Shown here: in pieces, positions 23,634-35,512 of the stretch
Numbering within the stretch: position 1 is the first letter of the stretch
Layout: the number at the start of each line of letters is the position of its first letter
From: Proteromonas lacertae
Taxonomy: Eukaryota; Sar; Bigyra; Opalinata; Proteromonadidae
Reading direction: 5' to 3'
Assembly (NCBI GenBank): GCA_002245135.1
Contig: NGBS01000876.1
Coordinates: forward strand, 62,001 to 126,000
Length of the DNA: 64,000 bases
The notes under the pieces: model-generated
Told to the model about the DNA's origin: nothing
Database searches by the model: none
Seen by the model: the letters and a program-made list of their open reading frames with translations, nothing else
Translations under genes and position numbers: made by a program

Positions 23634-25884
23634 ATGCAGATCAATAAGGAAAAAGATGAGCTAAATATGACTGTATTTAAATATTTGATTAATGACTTAT
23701 CTGGTAAATATGATATCCAGCTGAGAAAGTTTTATGAAGTATATTTATTCTTAAATAGCAATAGTTTTTGAAAGAATTTGACGATGAAGGTGAACCTTTA
23801 AATCAGGTCACAGATCAAGTATTTAAAATTTCTATATTATTAACAGAGAAACCATATTGCCTATATAGATGTCTTGCCTTCGCATTCCTATCATTATGGT
23901 AGGAAATTTGCTAATTTTCTTGATCCAGGAATTAGCCCTTCTAGATTTTTATTTTCTGAAGAGTGTTTGAAATTGATTGAAGATAGTGATGTATATATTA
24001 TTATTATTATTGTATAGTGTTATGCTGACGAACAATATATCATTAATACTCTTCAAAATACTTCTAAACCTGAATTAACTCATTTCTTAGAAAATGGGCT
24101 ATTAACTACTATTCATAAATGGTTAAAGAATTCTTTAAACAAATACACTGATTTTTGCATTCTTATACTCAATACAATTGCTGAATTTCCTATTAATAAA
24201 ATCATTATTCTACAGAAATCTTGTAGAATTAATGACACAATAAAGCAATTGTGTAAAGATGATTCTAATAAAGGTATTAGTAAATTTCTTTTATACATTT
24301 TATTCTCTAAATATATTTATTTCTTTGCATTCATGTTCATTATTTTATGATGAAATGTAATGGTTTTTTTGCGATTTAATTATTTAATCGCAAATATTAT
24401 TCTTTTATATGCCTATTCTTTTAATTCTATATTCTAATGTAATATAGAAATAAAAGAATGTGCTTTAAATGTTAAAGAAAAATGGAAGAACTTACTTCCT
24501 AAGAAAATTGAAAGCTCAGTTAATGAAAATGTAAAAGTTAATAAAGTAGTTGAAAAACCACTTATAGAAAAGAAAGTGATCAATTTCATTCAACCAAAAC
24601 TAATGTGTATTACTTTTTAAAGCATTTATATTGTATAGCTAAAGAAGAAAAAGACAGAGAAAGTATAAAAAGAAAAAGAGAAACAACAGATATTTTAGGA
24701 AATGTGTTGAAAAAGACTGCAACAAATGTATTATTAATTCCTATACAATGTTAGATTGTTAAACCAACTGTTAAGCCTGTTTTTCCATCACTCATACAAA
24801 AACCAATGGAAATTAAACGACAAGAAGATCAACCAAAACCTACAGAAGTGGTATATACTCAGTTTTATTATTACGTATAATATTGAATAGAAGAAGAAAC
24901 ATATTAGTTGGTCTCAAAATCTGTTTACAGAACATATCTTTGAATCTGATGAATATATTCCTGAATTATCAAAGTCAACAATATCAGAAAGAATAAAGAT
25001 GGAATATCAAAATGAAAAGAATATAATTCATAAAGTTAATGCTAATACTAATAGAGATGAGAATAATAAACCAAAACTTATTCCAGAAATTCCATATGTA
25101 CCTCCACCACCAATACCAACAGCCACAGCAACATATGGCAGTAATAATTATGTCAATAATCCAGTTAATATAATACCCAAAAATCCATTTCCAGCTCCTA
25201 AATTGTATAGACCATTGCATAATAGAATTAGTATATAGTTATAAATAATTTTTGTGAATAGGAACTTTTGAAGAAGAAGCAGAAATAGAAAGATGTAAAT
25301 ATATTATACCTCAACCAAATGGTTATTTAAATCTTGAAAAGTATATTAGAATTAGAGATGATAAAAATATAATTAAATCTCCAAAAGTATTTTTATTGAT
25401 GTATTATTATGTTTATTTATAGCATCCAATTCTTCCACCTCAATGTGAAAATGAATTGACTAGATTCTTCATGGCATTCCCAAGTGTATATTATGACATT
25501 AGAAAACAGAATAACATTATACCCATCGATTATTTTATTCCTACTTTATTTCGAAATCATGCTGTTGAGAGATCTATGTATGATAGAATAGGAATTCAAA
25601 TTAATAATCGATTAACACATTCTAATTTTGGTAATCTTCCTCCTCCTCCTCCTCCTCCTCCACCACCACCACCAATACAAACAGTAATTAATCCTCAACA
25701 ACAACAACTTCCAATTCAACCACCAATTCAACCGTTATATTCTAATTCTTATTATACTCCACAACAACAACAACATAGTTTCAATGATAATACTTCAAGA
25801 AATAGGAAAAAACATAAAAGAGGAAAGGGAAGTGAGATGAGAAGAAGAATGAGGATGATGGGTATGAAAGATGGTAATTTGTAA
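23634..25884 (+). CDS. PNUTS-like PP1-targeting protein (TFIIS N-terminal domain plus RVxF motif)
   Basis: Start at 23634; nine introns, including 23739-23764 and an unusually long one at 24274-24447, leave 609 residues (length divides by three). A TFIIS N-terminal (LW-type) helical bundle spans about residues 110-205 (LQNTSKPELTHFLENGLL, then IKECALNVKEKWKNLLPKK). At about 301-307 lies KKKHISW, a canonical RVxF-type protein phosphatase 1 docking site, followed by LFTEHIFESDE, in the arrangement of PNUTS (PPP1R10), where a KTVTW site follows the TFIIS domain. The C-terminal part has polyproline, poly-Gln and a basic end; the CCCH finger of animal PNUTS is missing. Likely a nuclear regulator of RNA polymerase II elongation and termination through PP1. 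Confidence 0.68.
24274..24447 (+). other. Longest intron in the window, with palindrome
   Basis: A 174-nt intron with normal GTATTA and ATAG ends, four to six times the usual length. Around 24368-24394 it carries an inverted repeat TTTGCGATT...AATCGCAAA with 9-bp arms, rich in GCG compared with its surroundings. It could be a structured RNA, a protein-binding site or a relic of an insertion. Confidence 0.55.
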
Positions 25885-26092
25885 TTAATATATTCTATTT
25901 ATGTAATTATGTGTTTTTTCATTAAAATTAAACTCTTATACAATCAATAACAATATTAAATACCAAATCTATCAATTTATTGTTCTTTTCTGCTTTTTTC
26001 TCTTTATTAACATTATTAAACATATTAAACTCCGACAAATAGTATTAAACATGTTTAATTTAAATAATTAAATTATCTGGAAAATATTTTAA

Positions 26093-27751
26093 TTATTCTT
26101 TTTCTTCTGTTGTATTATCCTTTACTATTTCTTCTTTTTCTTCTAGTTTACTTTCTTCATTCCCATTTTCTTCCTGATTTTCTTTATTTTCTTCTTCACC
26201 ATTGTTTTTTACTTCATTATTATCATTATCATTATCTTCATCATCATTATTATCATCATAATCTTCATCTTCCTCCTCTCCCTCTTCTTCATTTTCTTCA
26301 TCATTCTCTTTTCTTTCTTCAATATTCTCTTCTTTTTCTTCTTGTTTCTGTTTAGAAGGTGGTGGACCACTTGGAGGTTTAGGAGGAGGTGGAGGAACAG
26401 TTGGAGGATGAGGAGATGATACTGATTCATTTCCTTCTTCTAACAACTTTTGTCTCTTTTCTTCTTCTTCTTTCATTTGTTGAAGTCTTAATTTATTCGC
26501 TTCTTCAATTTGTTTGTTCGTTTGTCTTACACTTTCTACATACAATTCTAATTTATGGTTTCGAATATAACTTGATATTTCATACAATTTCTTCTCATTT
26601 TCTTTCTTTCTCTTGATTATTTCTGCTTTTAGATCCTTTATTGTATCATGAAATGATTTTTCTGGCCAGATTCTTTCATATTTTTTACCTTCTACTCGAT
26701 CATTTATTAATACCCCCTTTCCACAGATTTTATTATTTCTCCATTGACCTATATAATGAAAACCAGTTGATGGACTAATCATTTCACCTTCACCATTTAT
26801 TTTATCATTCACAAACATTCCATTATACACTAAACCATTATTATATGTAATTACGCCATTTCCACTTCGTTTTCCATTTACCCAATGACCATCATATTTA
26901 TTACCAGCACTATCTATCATTATACCATATCCATGAAATAAACTATTCTTAAAAGTACCAACATAACTACTTCCATCAGAATATATGGCTGTTCCTTGTC
27001 CATCTGCTATATCATTAATCCAATATCCATCATAAGTACCACCATCCATAAACCAATATTTACCAATTCCGTATAAATGACTGTTTTTATAATTACCTTT
27101 ATAATTGTAAAAATTCTCAGCTCCCATACTTTCTAGTTGATTTAATATTACATTCTTTTGACCTGGAAATGCCATTGATATTGATCGTTGAGGGATTGCA
27201 CTTATTCTTTCTTCTAATGATGGTAATGGATCATCATTTGTTGAACAATGTGAACTTCTTTCGATTATATCTAACTGATGTTGAGATTGACTTATTTGTT
27301 GAGTTGATATACTTGTATGAGATTTAGCTGTCGGTGGACGAGTGACAGTCGATTTTTGGGTTTGTAATAATTCATGTTTTCTTGGTGATAAGTGAGATAT
27401 ACCTGTTGCTTTTCGTATTTTATTCATTTTATTGAATATTTCATTATCTTCATCTTCTTCCTCTTCTTCATTAGTTTTGGTGGAATATTCTGGAAAAAAC
27501 GATTTAAACATCTCTTGAGATTTTTGACCTAAAGGAAGATATTTTGTATGTGCTTCTTTCAATTCAAGTAATGTTTCTTTTGGCATATGAGCTCTTTCAA
27601 GCATTTTGGAATATGCAATGAATTTCTTTTCTTGTTCTAGCTTTTTTTTGTCCAATATTTTTGCTATTGTCTTCTTAGTTTGTGAAAATTCTTTCATTGT
27701 ACTACGAAGTTCCACTTCATATTCTATTTCCTCTCTATCTTTTTTATTCAT
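26093..27751 (-). CDS. MORN-repeat protein with coiled-coil N-terminus
   Basis: A single-exon gene of 552 residues starting at 27751. The N-terminal third is charged and helical; six MORN repeats of about 23 residues follow in the middle (YKGNYKNS, YDGYWIND, YVGTFKNS, YDGHWVNG, YNGMFVND, YIGQWRNN starts), each with the usual GxG core. A second coiled coil, a proline cluster (PPPPPKPPSGPPPS) and a long Glu/Asp/Asn tail end the protein. MORN repeats bind membranes or act as dimerising spacers; in protists they are often in cilia, basal bodies or the cell cortex. The gene is divergent from 27830 with 78 bp between. Opposite-strand open frames at 26110-26616 are shadows of the acidic tail. Confidence 0.85.
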   Translation of the reverse strand: MNKKDREEIEYEVELRSTMKEFSQTKKTIAKILDKKKLEQEKKFIAYSKMLERAHMPKETLLELKEAHTKYLPLGQKSQEMFKSFFPEYSTKTNEEEEEDEDNEIFNKMNKIRKATGISHLSPRKHELLQTQKSTVTRPPTAKSHTSISTQQISQSQHQLDIIERSSHCSTNDDPLPSLEERISAIPQRSISMAFPGQKNVILNQLESMGAENFYNYKGNYKNSHLYGIGKYWFMDGGTYDGYWINDIADGQGTAIYSDGSSYVGTFKNSLFHGYGIMIDSAGNKYDGHWVNGKRSGNGVITYNNGLVYNGMFVNDKINGEGEMISPSTGFHYIGQWRNNKICGKGVLINDRVEGKKYERIWPEKSFHDTIKDLKAEIIKRKKENEKKLYEISSYIRNHKLELYVESVRQTNKQIEEANKLRLQQMKEEEEKRQKLLEEGNESVSSPHPPTVPPPPPKPPSGPPPSKQKQEEKEENIEERKENDEENEEEGEEEDEDYDDNNDDEDNDNDNNEVKNNGEEENKENQEENGNEESKLEEKEEIVKDNTTEEKE

Positions 27752-27829
27752 GATAAAAATAAGAAAAAAAGAAAATACAAAACGACTATTTACGAACTTT
27801 GGCTTGATTCTTATTTATTCATTTTCTAG
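27752..27829. promoter_or_regulatory. 78-bp bidirectional promoter with GGCTTGA
   Basis: Space between divergent ATGs at 27751 (minus) and 27830 (plus). It contains TTTGGCTTGATTC with GGCTTGA at 27801-27807, 23 bp upstream of the plus-strand start. Confidence 0.5.
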
Positions 27830-29131
27830 ATGATCAGATCATTGGTTAAACTAAAAAGGAGTATAAATCCATCAGTTTTGAAAATGTTATTGATTAAATC
27901 CAATTATTCAGTATCTAAATGTTGTAATCCTTATGTTTACTTAACGTTATCCAAATCATATAAAAAATATTCAACAGAAACATTTCAATATATTTTAAAA
28001 GATATATTTGGTATTGATGATATGAAAATAATAAATAGTGAATTTGTTGCTAACTATAATCAAAAACTATTTGAATCAGAACAATATTATAGAATCATAG
28101 TTGAAACCGAAATACTAACTCCATATTATTCAAAACTATTTAATTCAAATTCATTGGAATGTGTTTATAATTGCTGTTTAAAACTCTCATCACGATATGA
28201 TGAAGTATTTTATAAGTTATTACAACAAAAGAAAAAGGATATAACAGACATTGAAATGCAATATCTTGATTTTATATTAAAATATCACAATAGAAATAAG
28301 AATTATAAAACAATAGAAATATTAATTGATAATTTCATCTCTAAAGGTCAAAATAATAAATTAAACATATCTAAAACTCATCTAAATAAAGCATTACCAA
28401 TAATAATTTCAAATATCTATACAAATTTGTATAAAGTTCAAATTTTATCTCAAATTATATCAATGAAAGGAATTGAAATAACCAATCATATGATTGAGAA
28501 AATATTGACTAAATATTATACAAATAAACAATATGAAGATATTTACTCATTCGTACAGATATTAAATACATACTGTGTAATGGATATTAATGATAAATGT
28601 TTGCATTATTATCTATTATCATGTGCTTATCTTGATAAAATTGATGTATTTTTAGATATTGATAAACAGAATAAAGAAAATAATAATAATAATAATAATA
28701 ATGGTAATGTGTATTATAATTATTTACCAACTGTATTATTATTTGCAAGGATATTTACAGCTAATGGATATTATGAAATTGCTTGTAAATATTGGATGAA
28801 GTATATAACAGAATCAAAACAACCACTTTCAACTGATTTATATTATAATGCATTACACTGTTTTGCAAAATGTAAAAATAAAGAAGGATTTAAAGAAATA
28901 ATAATGAAAGGGTTACTTAACTCTAAGACACCTAAAGCTATACCAATTTGTACATCAATGATGTTATATGATTTGACATTTTCAGATAATTCAATAATTG
29001 AGAATGTTTATAAAGTTTATAAGCTAAAGACACAGAATTCTCTAACATATGGAATGTTAGAAGATTTAGAGAAGAAGAAGGATAGAGAAAATATGTTGTG
29101 GATATTACAATGGCTTTCTAAACAGATTTAA
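27830..29131 (+). CDS. Predicted mitochondrial helical-repeat protein
   Basis: Intronless, 433 residues. The first 50 residues are rich in Lys, Arg, Ser and hydrophobic residues and free of acidic ones (MIRSLVKLKRSINPS...KSYKKYST), a good mitochondrial presequence. The rest is predicted to be all helical with repeating amphipathic pairs, recalling PPR or other organelle RNA-binding solenoids, but I cannot fix a repeat register. There is an Asn run near 28680. Likely role in organelle RNA or translation by analogy only. Confidence 0.55.
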   Translation: MIRSLVKLKRSINPSVLKMLLIKSNYSVSKCCNPYVYLTLSKSYKKYSTETFQYILKDIFGIDDMKIINSEFVANYNQKLFESEQYYRIIVETEILTPYYSKLFNSNSLECVYNCCLKLSSRYDEVFYKLLQQKKKDITDIEMQYLDFILKYHNRNKNYKTIEILIDNFISKGQNNKLNISKTHLNKALPIIISNIYTNLYKVQILSQIISMKGIEITNHMIEKILTKYYTNKQYEDIYSFVQILNTYCVMDINDKCLHYYLLSCAYLDKIDVFLDIDKQNKENNNNNNNNGNVYYNYLPTVLLFARIFTANGYYEIACKYWMKYITESKQPLSTDLYYNALHCFAKCKNKEGFKEIIMKGLLNSKTPKAIPICTSMMLYDLTFSDNSIIENVYKVYKLKTQNSLTYGMLEDLEKKKDRENMLWILQWLSKQI

Positions 29132-29420
29132 TTTGTTATTTATTTTTATTCTTCGTAGTTAGTTGATTAAAATGTTTGTTTACTTTTGTTTATATCTGAT
29201 AACAACACTTTTACAGCATAATTATTAATACATGACATATAGTGTGTTAAAATCAATACATACATCCAACATCTGTTAATTGTCCTTAATCCTTCGACAT
29301 AAATTTAAATTATTCGTTTTTATTGCTGATTTATCATCAACCTTCCTGGTAAACCTCATTCAAGATTTTACTTCGCTCAGTACTCCTTCATATATACAAA
29401 ACAATTTAAATAATTCACTC

Positions 29421-30305
29421 ATGACAGAAATTTCTGTTAAAAATGAAAATATCGAAGAAGAATTAATAGAAATATTATCTAATACCCATGAATTAAGTCC
29501 AAGCAAATACAATCCGGAAGAAGAAGAAGCACTGCTTGGAATTGAGAAACTCAAAACTTACCAACCTCCTCATCACCTTAGACCTTCGACTTACAGAAGA
29601 TATTCGGATCAGTATCAATTTAAAAACAGAATAAACAGAGGTAGGAATAGAAGTTCACAAAATCAAAAAATGAGAAGACTTTCTTCAAATTCACAGCAAA
29701 AACTAGCAAAAAGACGTTTATTATCCAGAGACTTTTTAGGAATTATCAACCAAATTCCTCAATACATTCTATGTGAAAAACATTTAAATCATATTCCCAA
29801 TGAAAATGAGAATCTCAACTGTCATGTCGAAAAGATTCAAAGATGGTATGATATACCACTTCAATCATATCAAAATCAATCAACACTTCTTCATTCTTCA
29901 AAACGAAATATTCAGAATAATCCTCAAAATGATGAGTATAATGATGATGATGTTCAAAAATTTGAAAAAGTTGACAATCTCCAAGTTACCTGCTGTGTAT
30001 GTCAGAAGAATGAAAAGAAATCTTATTGTTTCTCCTATGGTGAAGGATTGATATGTATAAAATGTGCAGTTAGACATTGTAGAGAGTATAAAGACTTACA
30101 GGATTGGTATACTAAAGAAGAAGTGAATGAGAAAATGAGGAGATGTGATAGATTATGTCATATGAGACCATTATATCACTTTCTTAAATTAGAAAAGAAG
30201 AATGGACAATATAAAGTGGGTAAATTGTGTCTGTACTGTAGAAATGTTAAAAGGTGGGAATATTTACAATCGCAAAGATATACACCAAAGAAAAGGAATG
30301 GTTAA
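29421..30305 (+). CDS. Cys-rich protein with probable C-terminal zinc-binding sites
   Basis: The first in-frame ATG is at 29421, giving 294 residues; the frame is open further left to 29280 without an ATG, so an upstream exon is possible. The N-terminal half is low complexity (Gln, Arg, Ser). The C-terminal 120 residues hold paired cysteines: CCVCQKNEKKSYC, CIKCAVRHC, CDRLCHM and CLYC, spaced as in two treble-clef or RING-like fingers but not matching a family I can name. Function unknown. Confidence 0.6.
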   Translation: MTEISVKNENIEEELIEILSNTHELSPSKYNPEEEEALLGIEKLKTYQPPHHLRPSTYRRYSDQYQFKNRINRGRNRSSQNQKMRRLSSNSQQKLAKRRLLSRDFLGIINQIPQYILCEKHLNHIPNENENLNCHVEKIQRWYDIPLQSYQNQSTLLHSSKRNIQNNPQNDEYNDDDVQKFEKVDNLQVTCCVCQKNEKKSYCFSYGEGLICIKCAVRHCREYKDLQDWYTKEEVNEKMRRCDRLCHMRPLYHFLKLEKKNGQYKVGKLCLYCRNVKRWEYLQSQRYTPKKRNG

Positions 30306-30416
30306 TTGTTTATAAAATACTATACTTCCAAAAAGACAATAGAAATAGAATACAATACATGCACATTAAATAATTAAATAAAAAAATAGAAACTATTTTG
30401 ATTTTTTCCTTTCTTT

Positions 30417-31339
30417 CTATTTTGATGATTTTTGTCTTCTTTTAATAGACCTAAAACCTGGAGGACATTCATATTCCTGACTTACTTTCACTTGATCTGG
30501 TAATTTCGCTGTAGGAAGATAAGAATATCCTCTTTCTGATGTTGGCTTATATCTTACAACATGTCTCTGTGTCTGATAACTTCTAGTATACTTCAGAAGT
30601 GTTTCATTCTGCTTATCCCAATCATAATCAAAATCTTTAGCAAATCTTTGATAATTACTAAATGTAGTGGTATTAAACTTTGTATTAGAAGGTAATATTG
30701 TCTGTTCTATGTTTTTAATAACCAAATCAGAAACACTTTGAGATGTATTTCGTGGAGGTGATTTCAATAGGAATGCTGGTGTTTTTGGTAATAGTGGAGA
30801 AGTAGGTCTTGAACAGGGATGTCTAATGGACATATTACCAGCTGCACAACTGTTATTATTCACTGTATTTGATGCATTATATTCTTCTATTTCTTGTATG
30901 ACGGCTGGAACTGGTTTTGGCGATTCAACATATTCTAAATCCATCTTATGAAGTGTTGGACTTGAAGCAGATTGATTCATTAATATTGGTCCTGATCTAT
31001 AGAGAATTGAAAATATAAAATATGAATAAATACTTTCCAGATTCTATGAATTGATCTATCGATTGATTTCTGTATGTTTGATTTATTTTAATCCCTTTAG
31101 GGTGATTAGGAAGATAAGCTAAAGATACTTCATAATGAGGTATTGAAGATAGACTTTTAGATAGCATAATTTGACTTTTAACTACCTGATGACCTCTCTG
31201 TTGTAAAATTGATTCTGTTTGTGAAGGTGTATTATCAACTGGTGCTAGAATGAATAAAAAATCTGTTAAATATACTAAATGGAGTTCCATTATTTGTAAA
31301 TGTTATAGATACAGGTGTAGCAATTACTCTTCTTTCCAT
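30417..31339 (-). CDS. Hypothetical Pro/Ser-rich protein
   Basis: Start at 31339; a 31-nt and a 37-nt intron near 31279 and 31015 give 284 residues (multiple of three). Predicted largely disordered, with Ser-Pro sites, an FDYDWDKQNE patch and a basic C-terminus. No domain recognised. It is tail-to-tail with the Cys-rich gene at 29421-30305. Confidence 0.6.
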
Positions 31340-31446
31340 TTAAATAAAAAACGAAAAAAACTATAAAATTGGTGTTTCAAATTTTTGAAAACAACCCCCA
31401 AAAGTAAAAAGTTTAAAATAATAAAGAATAAATATAAATATCTATA

Positions 31447-33078
31447 TTATTCTGTTTCACTCCCACTACCATCATCACTCCAATCAGAACCAGAAGCATC
31501 TCCTTCTATAATCTTACCAAACTTATCTAATCTCTTCTCTTCATCAGAATCATCAGAATCGATAGAATTCTGATAGTTCGTGACTCCATCCCAAAACTCA
31601 CATCTAATCATCCTATTCCCAACAGTCTTCCCATTTCTAAATTTCACACACTTCTCAGCAGCCACAGAAGAAGCATATTTCACAATCACCACACCATCTT
31701 CATTTTTTTCAAACACTGTTATCTTATCAATGTGACCATATTTACCAAATTCCTTATTAATCAACTGTTCTAACTTATTACTAAACTTCTTATCCTTAAA
31801 ATCATCAGGTCTAAACATATTAAACAATACAACAATTTTCAAACCTTTATCTTCCACACCTTCCTCATTCCAACTTAATGATTGCTCCAACTGCATCTTT
31901 CTCACTTTCTTTAGTTTATTAATACCATTATTCCTCTTAGGAACATAATCTTCCTTCTTCTGAAATACTGCTTTAGAGACTGATAAGAGATTATCTTTAT
32001 GTTGATAATCAAATGGCATTTTATCACATAATTGAATGCACAAATCTACACTTGTTTCTTTCAAATAACATATCGATGCTGTACCTTTAAACTTCTTATT
32101 TTCATCATAATATAATTTCACTTTAGGATTTCGATCTATATCTATATTGATAATTCCATATTTACTGAAGTATTCGATTATTTCTTTTTCTTCTATATCC
32201 AGTGGTAGTCCTTCTATATATACCCATGTATTTAATTTACTTTCACTCCATTGACTCTTTTTAGATTTTTTATTTCGTTTTCTTTTTATTGGTTTATCTT
32301 TATTATTTTCTTCTTCTTCTGTTTTTATTTTTGTTTCTTCTATATTATCTTTATCTTTATCAGTATTTGTTGTTACTCCTCCTCCAAATGTTAATGGAGT
32401 ATTCTTTTGTTTTTCATCACCTTTATTCTTTTCATTTTTCTTCTTTTTCTCATTATTATTATCTCTTTTCCCTTTATTTTCAATATCATTTACTTCTTCT
32501 TTATCTTCTACTTCATCATTTTCTTCATCTTCTTTTTCTCCACCTATTTGATATTTCCTTGATACTAAATTCTTGTGATTTTGCATGAGTGATTTTAATG
32601 ATTCAATTTCGCTCAATTCTTTCCATTCTCCTAACTGTTGATTCCACACTAATGTCATTCCATCAACTGCACCTGATTCAAAGAGTGACAGAAAGTCTTC
32701 ATCAATGATTGGACCTACTTGTTCACCTGAACGAGCTTGATAATACCATTTTACTTTGTAATAGTCTGGCGATACTTTTGCAACCTTCTTGAATTTGTCT
32801 ACTTCGAATGCAGATTTCCATGCACCTAATCCTACTTTCCATACTTGTGTTTCTATCAAAAATGTAAAATAAATGATTATACCTCCTGGTAATAGTTCGC
32901 TCTCAAATAAAGAGTATAATGCAGCTGCAACCGTTTGGCTGATTTGCTTGGTAACCTATAGAAGTATAAAATGGAAGAATTATACTGGGTCTAGATACAT
33001 CCATTCCTCCTTATCAGTGTATGGATCGTACCCATCACTATAAAAATAAGTTTGATAAAAATACGCCTTCTCTTCCAT
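31447..33078 (-). CDS. TAT-SF1/Cus2-like U2 snRNP splicing factor
   Basis: Start at 33078; two 30-nt introns give 523 residues. N-terminus: an aromatic module with WYYQARSGEQVGPI...FESGAVDGMTLVW, a GYF-like/OCRE-like fold sometimes seen in splicing proteins. After a Lys/Glu linker come two RRMs: RRM1 starts with TWVYIEGLPLDIEEKEIIEYF and RRM2 with KIVVLFNMFRPDDF, the latter a U2AF-homology type. The end is acidic with SDWSDD, as in human HTATSF1. These proteins bind SF3b and help U2 snRNP assembly; nuclear. The gene is divergent from 33164 with 85 bp between. Confidence 0.82.
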
Positions 33079-33163
33079 ACAAAAAATGAATAAAAATGAT
33101 TTGTACTTCTAACTTGTGTTAACCGTTTGTTATTAACATTTTTTGATTTCTCATTACACGAAC

Positions 33164-34389
33164 ATGCAAAATGCACTTAGATTATTTACTAAAGTTAAGT
33201 ATAACAATATCTTTCGTTATTCAAAGTATTCGAGTAATACACTTCAGAATATATACCTAAAAAGAAACTTCTCAGGTATATATTGATGAGAATTATTTAA
33301 ATAGATAAACCAGCTGATGATAATAAAAATTCCAGTATTCCACCTGGATATGAAGAAGCTGAATTCGAAAAACTACTTAAAGATATAGAAAAAGATTTAG
33401 GATCATCAGGAACAAGTTTACAAGATATGATAAAATACCAAAAGAAAGCATCAAAGCTATTCAGCAGTAGATTAGGTGATTTACAAAATCATTATTCAGA
33501 TCAAATAGAACAGTTACAAAAGAAAATAGATCAAGGAGAAGATGTTAAAGAACCAAGAAGAGGAGGATGTACAGTTGAAGGAACTTACAAATTCTATAAA
33601 CATTTTGAATCTAAAGGTTTTGTTAAAGTTCCCAAAACAGGATGGATGGTGAGTAATTTATGTTATAGCAGTGGTAATGTAATATTGAAAACATCAGCAT
33701 TTAATGATGGTATACAGAAATCAATAAGATCAGGAACAAATTTTATACAAGTGAATTTAGACGATAATTTTATGATAAGATATAATGATGGGTAATATTT
33801 ATATATTTATATAATTATATAATTATTATAGAGATACTATCAACTTATCTCAGATGTATGCTGTTATTAATACAATGTTTCTATTAGAAGCTGTAAAAAG
33901 AGAAAATGTTTGTTATTCTGCAAGAGTATTGAATATTTTTTATGTTTATATATATATATGAATAGATATTACCATATCATGATAATGGTGAATTATTGCA
34001 ATCTGAAGAGTTAAATGATCGAATAATGAAATGCATTGAGAATTATGGAACAGATAAATTAGATATTGGAACATTGCAAATAGGTCTACAAATGAAATAT
34101 AATGATATTGAATATTATTTTAAAACATTAAATGAACATATAAAGGATAATAAAATTCAAACATTAGGCTTGGCTTGTAATGGATGGAATATGAGTGAGA
34201 ATGAGAAAAGAGGAATTAATATATTGAAAGTGTATGATATAGCTGATAAATTAGGAATTATGGATAAAATATCAATAATTCAATCACCAATGAATATTAT
34301 TGAAAATGAATTAATTACACAAAAATACGATGTAAATGAGAATATAAAGAAATATTTGAATAATGATTTCAATGAAAATCAAATTAATG

Positions 34390-34427
<38 letters not shown>

Positions 34428-35376
34428 ATTATTATTATTATTATTATTAGTTTATTGATTTCTGTAAATATTCCAACATGTTATTAATGTCAGATCAATC
34501 CATTTGAAAGTGGTATAAAAGGAAGACCAATTCAATTTTACACTCTAACAAAAGTAAAGATTGATGAAGTAACTAAGAAACTATTTGAAGTTATGAATGT
34601 ATGTATATATATGGAACATGTAGAATATCCCAAAATCAGATTCTTATTAAAAGAAGCAAATTTACCATCAGAAGGAGCTTGCAATATCGGTCATGATTTG
34701 AGCGCTTCGTTATTATCAATTAATAATTTAAGTCATTGGTTATATCATCTACAACATCATTTAATACCTCAATTAATGGAATTTCATCATATATTGAGTG
34801 AATATAAAATAGAATCAATTAAGAAAGTATATTTTATATTACTTATTTTTCTATTTATATAGTTTTCTGAAGTTCATCGAGTTACTGTTTTAATGACATG
34901 CCAATGTATTACTCAAATATTAATGTATCATGAAAATGAATATTTGCAAACAATATGTAATGAATTAGATGAAAAGAATCAGAAATTAGTTGTTTATGAT
35001 GATATATGGCTTGTATATATATTATTAATTCATTTTGTGATAGAGAAATGCTGAAATATTAAGATCTATTGGTATTGATTGTTTCTCTACAGATCATGTA
35101 CATGCACATGTAGCTAGTTTACCTGCTAAGAAACTGTTAGAGAAAGAAGAAGGCTTAGAATTGATTAAGAACTTTAAACTACCAAAAGATAAACCAGTTT
35201 TTGAATCAAAAGATTTGAATGAAGATGAGAAGAAAGAGAAATTGAAGAAATTGGAGGATATATTTATTGCTAAAGAAAAGAAAGATGAAGATGATATACA
35301 AGATCAGGAACAGATAAAGAAAATGTTAAAAAAAGAGATAGATATTGATATGAAGAGATATAATCCATTAATATGA
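33164..35376 (+). CDS. Mitochondrial aldo/keto-reductase-like protein
   Basis: Start at 33164; six introns, one of 105 nt (34389-34493) with TA and ATT repeats, give 643 residues. The N-terminus (MQNALRLFTKVKYNN...LKRNFS) is Arg/Lys/Ser rich without acids, a mitochondrial presequence. The middle resembles an aldo/keto reductase barrel: WMVSNLCYSSG near the start, DGIQKSIRSGTNFIQV like the usual A..AG.NFIDTA element, YGTDKLDIGTLQIG and KIQTLGLACNGW, then IIQSPMNII. Catalytic Tyr and Lys are not obvious, so activity is uncertain. The remaining 250 residues are helical with a charged end. Confidence 0.5.
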
Positions 35377-35512
35377 GTTTTCTTATTATTAAAAAGTGTG
35401 TAATATGTAATTAAAATTGCAATAATATAGTAAAATAATCATTATATATTTAAATAAAAGAGTTATTTACGAAAATCAAAATAGAATTGATCAAGCCTAC
35501 TCAAGCTGATAA

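Noticed and set aside
26110-26616. Plus-strand Leu/His-rich frames
   Set aside because: Antisense of the Glu/Asp-rich tail of the MORN gene.
32289-32588. Plus-strand Tyr/Leu-rich frame
   Set aside because: Shadow of the Lys/Glu linker of the TAT-SF1-like gene.
34391-34440. TA and ATT repeats as a CRISPR or satellite array
   Set aside because: Simple microsatellites within an intron; no spacer structure.
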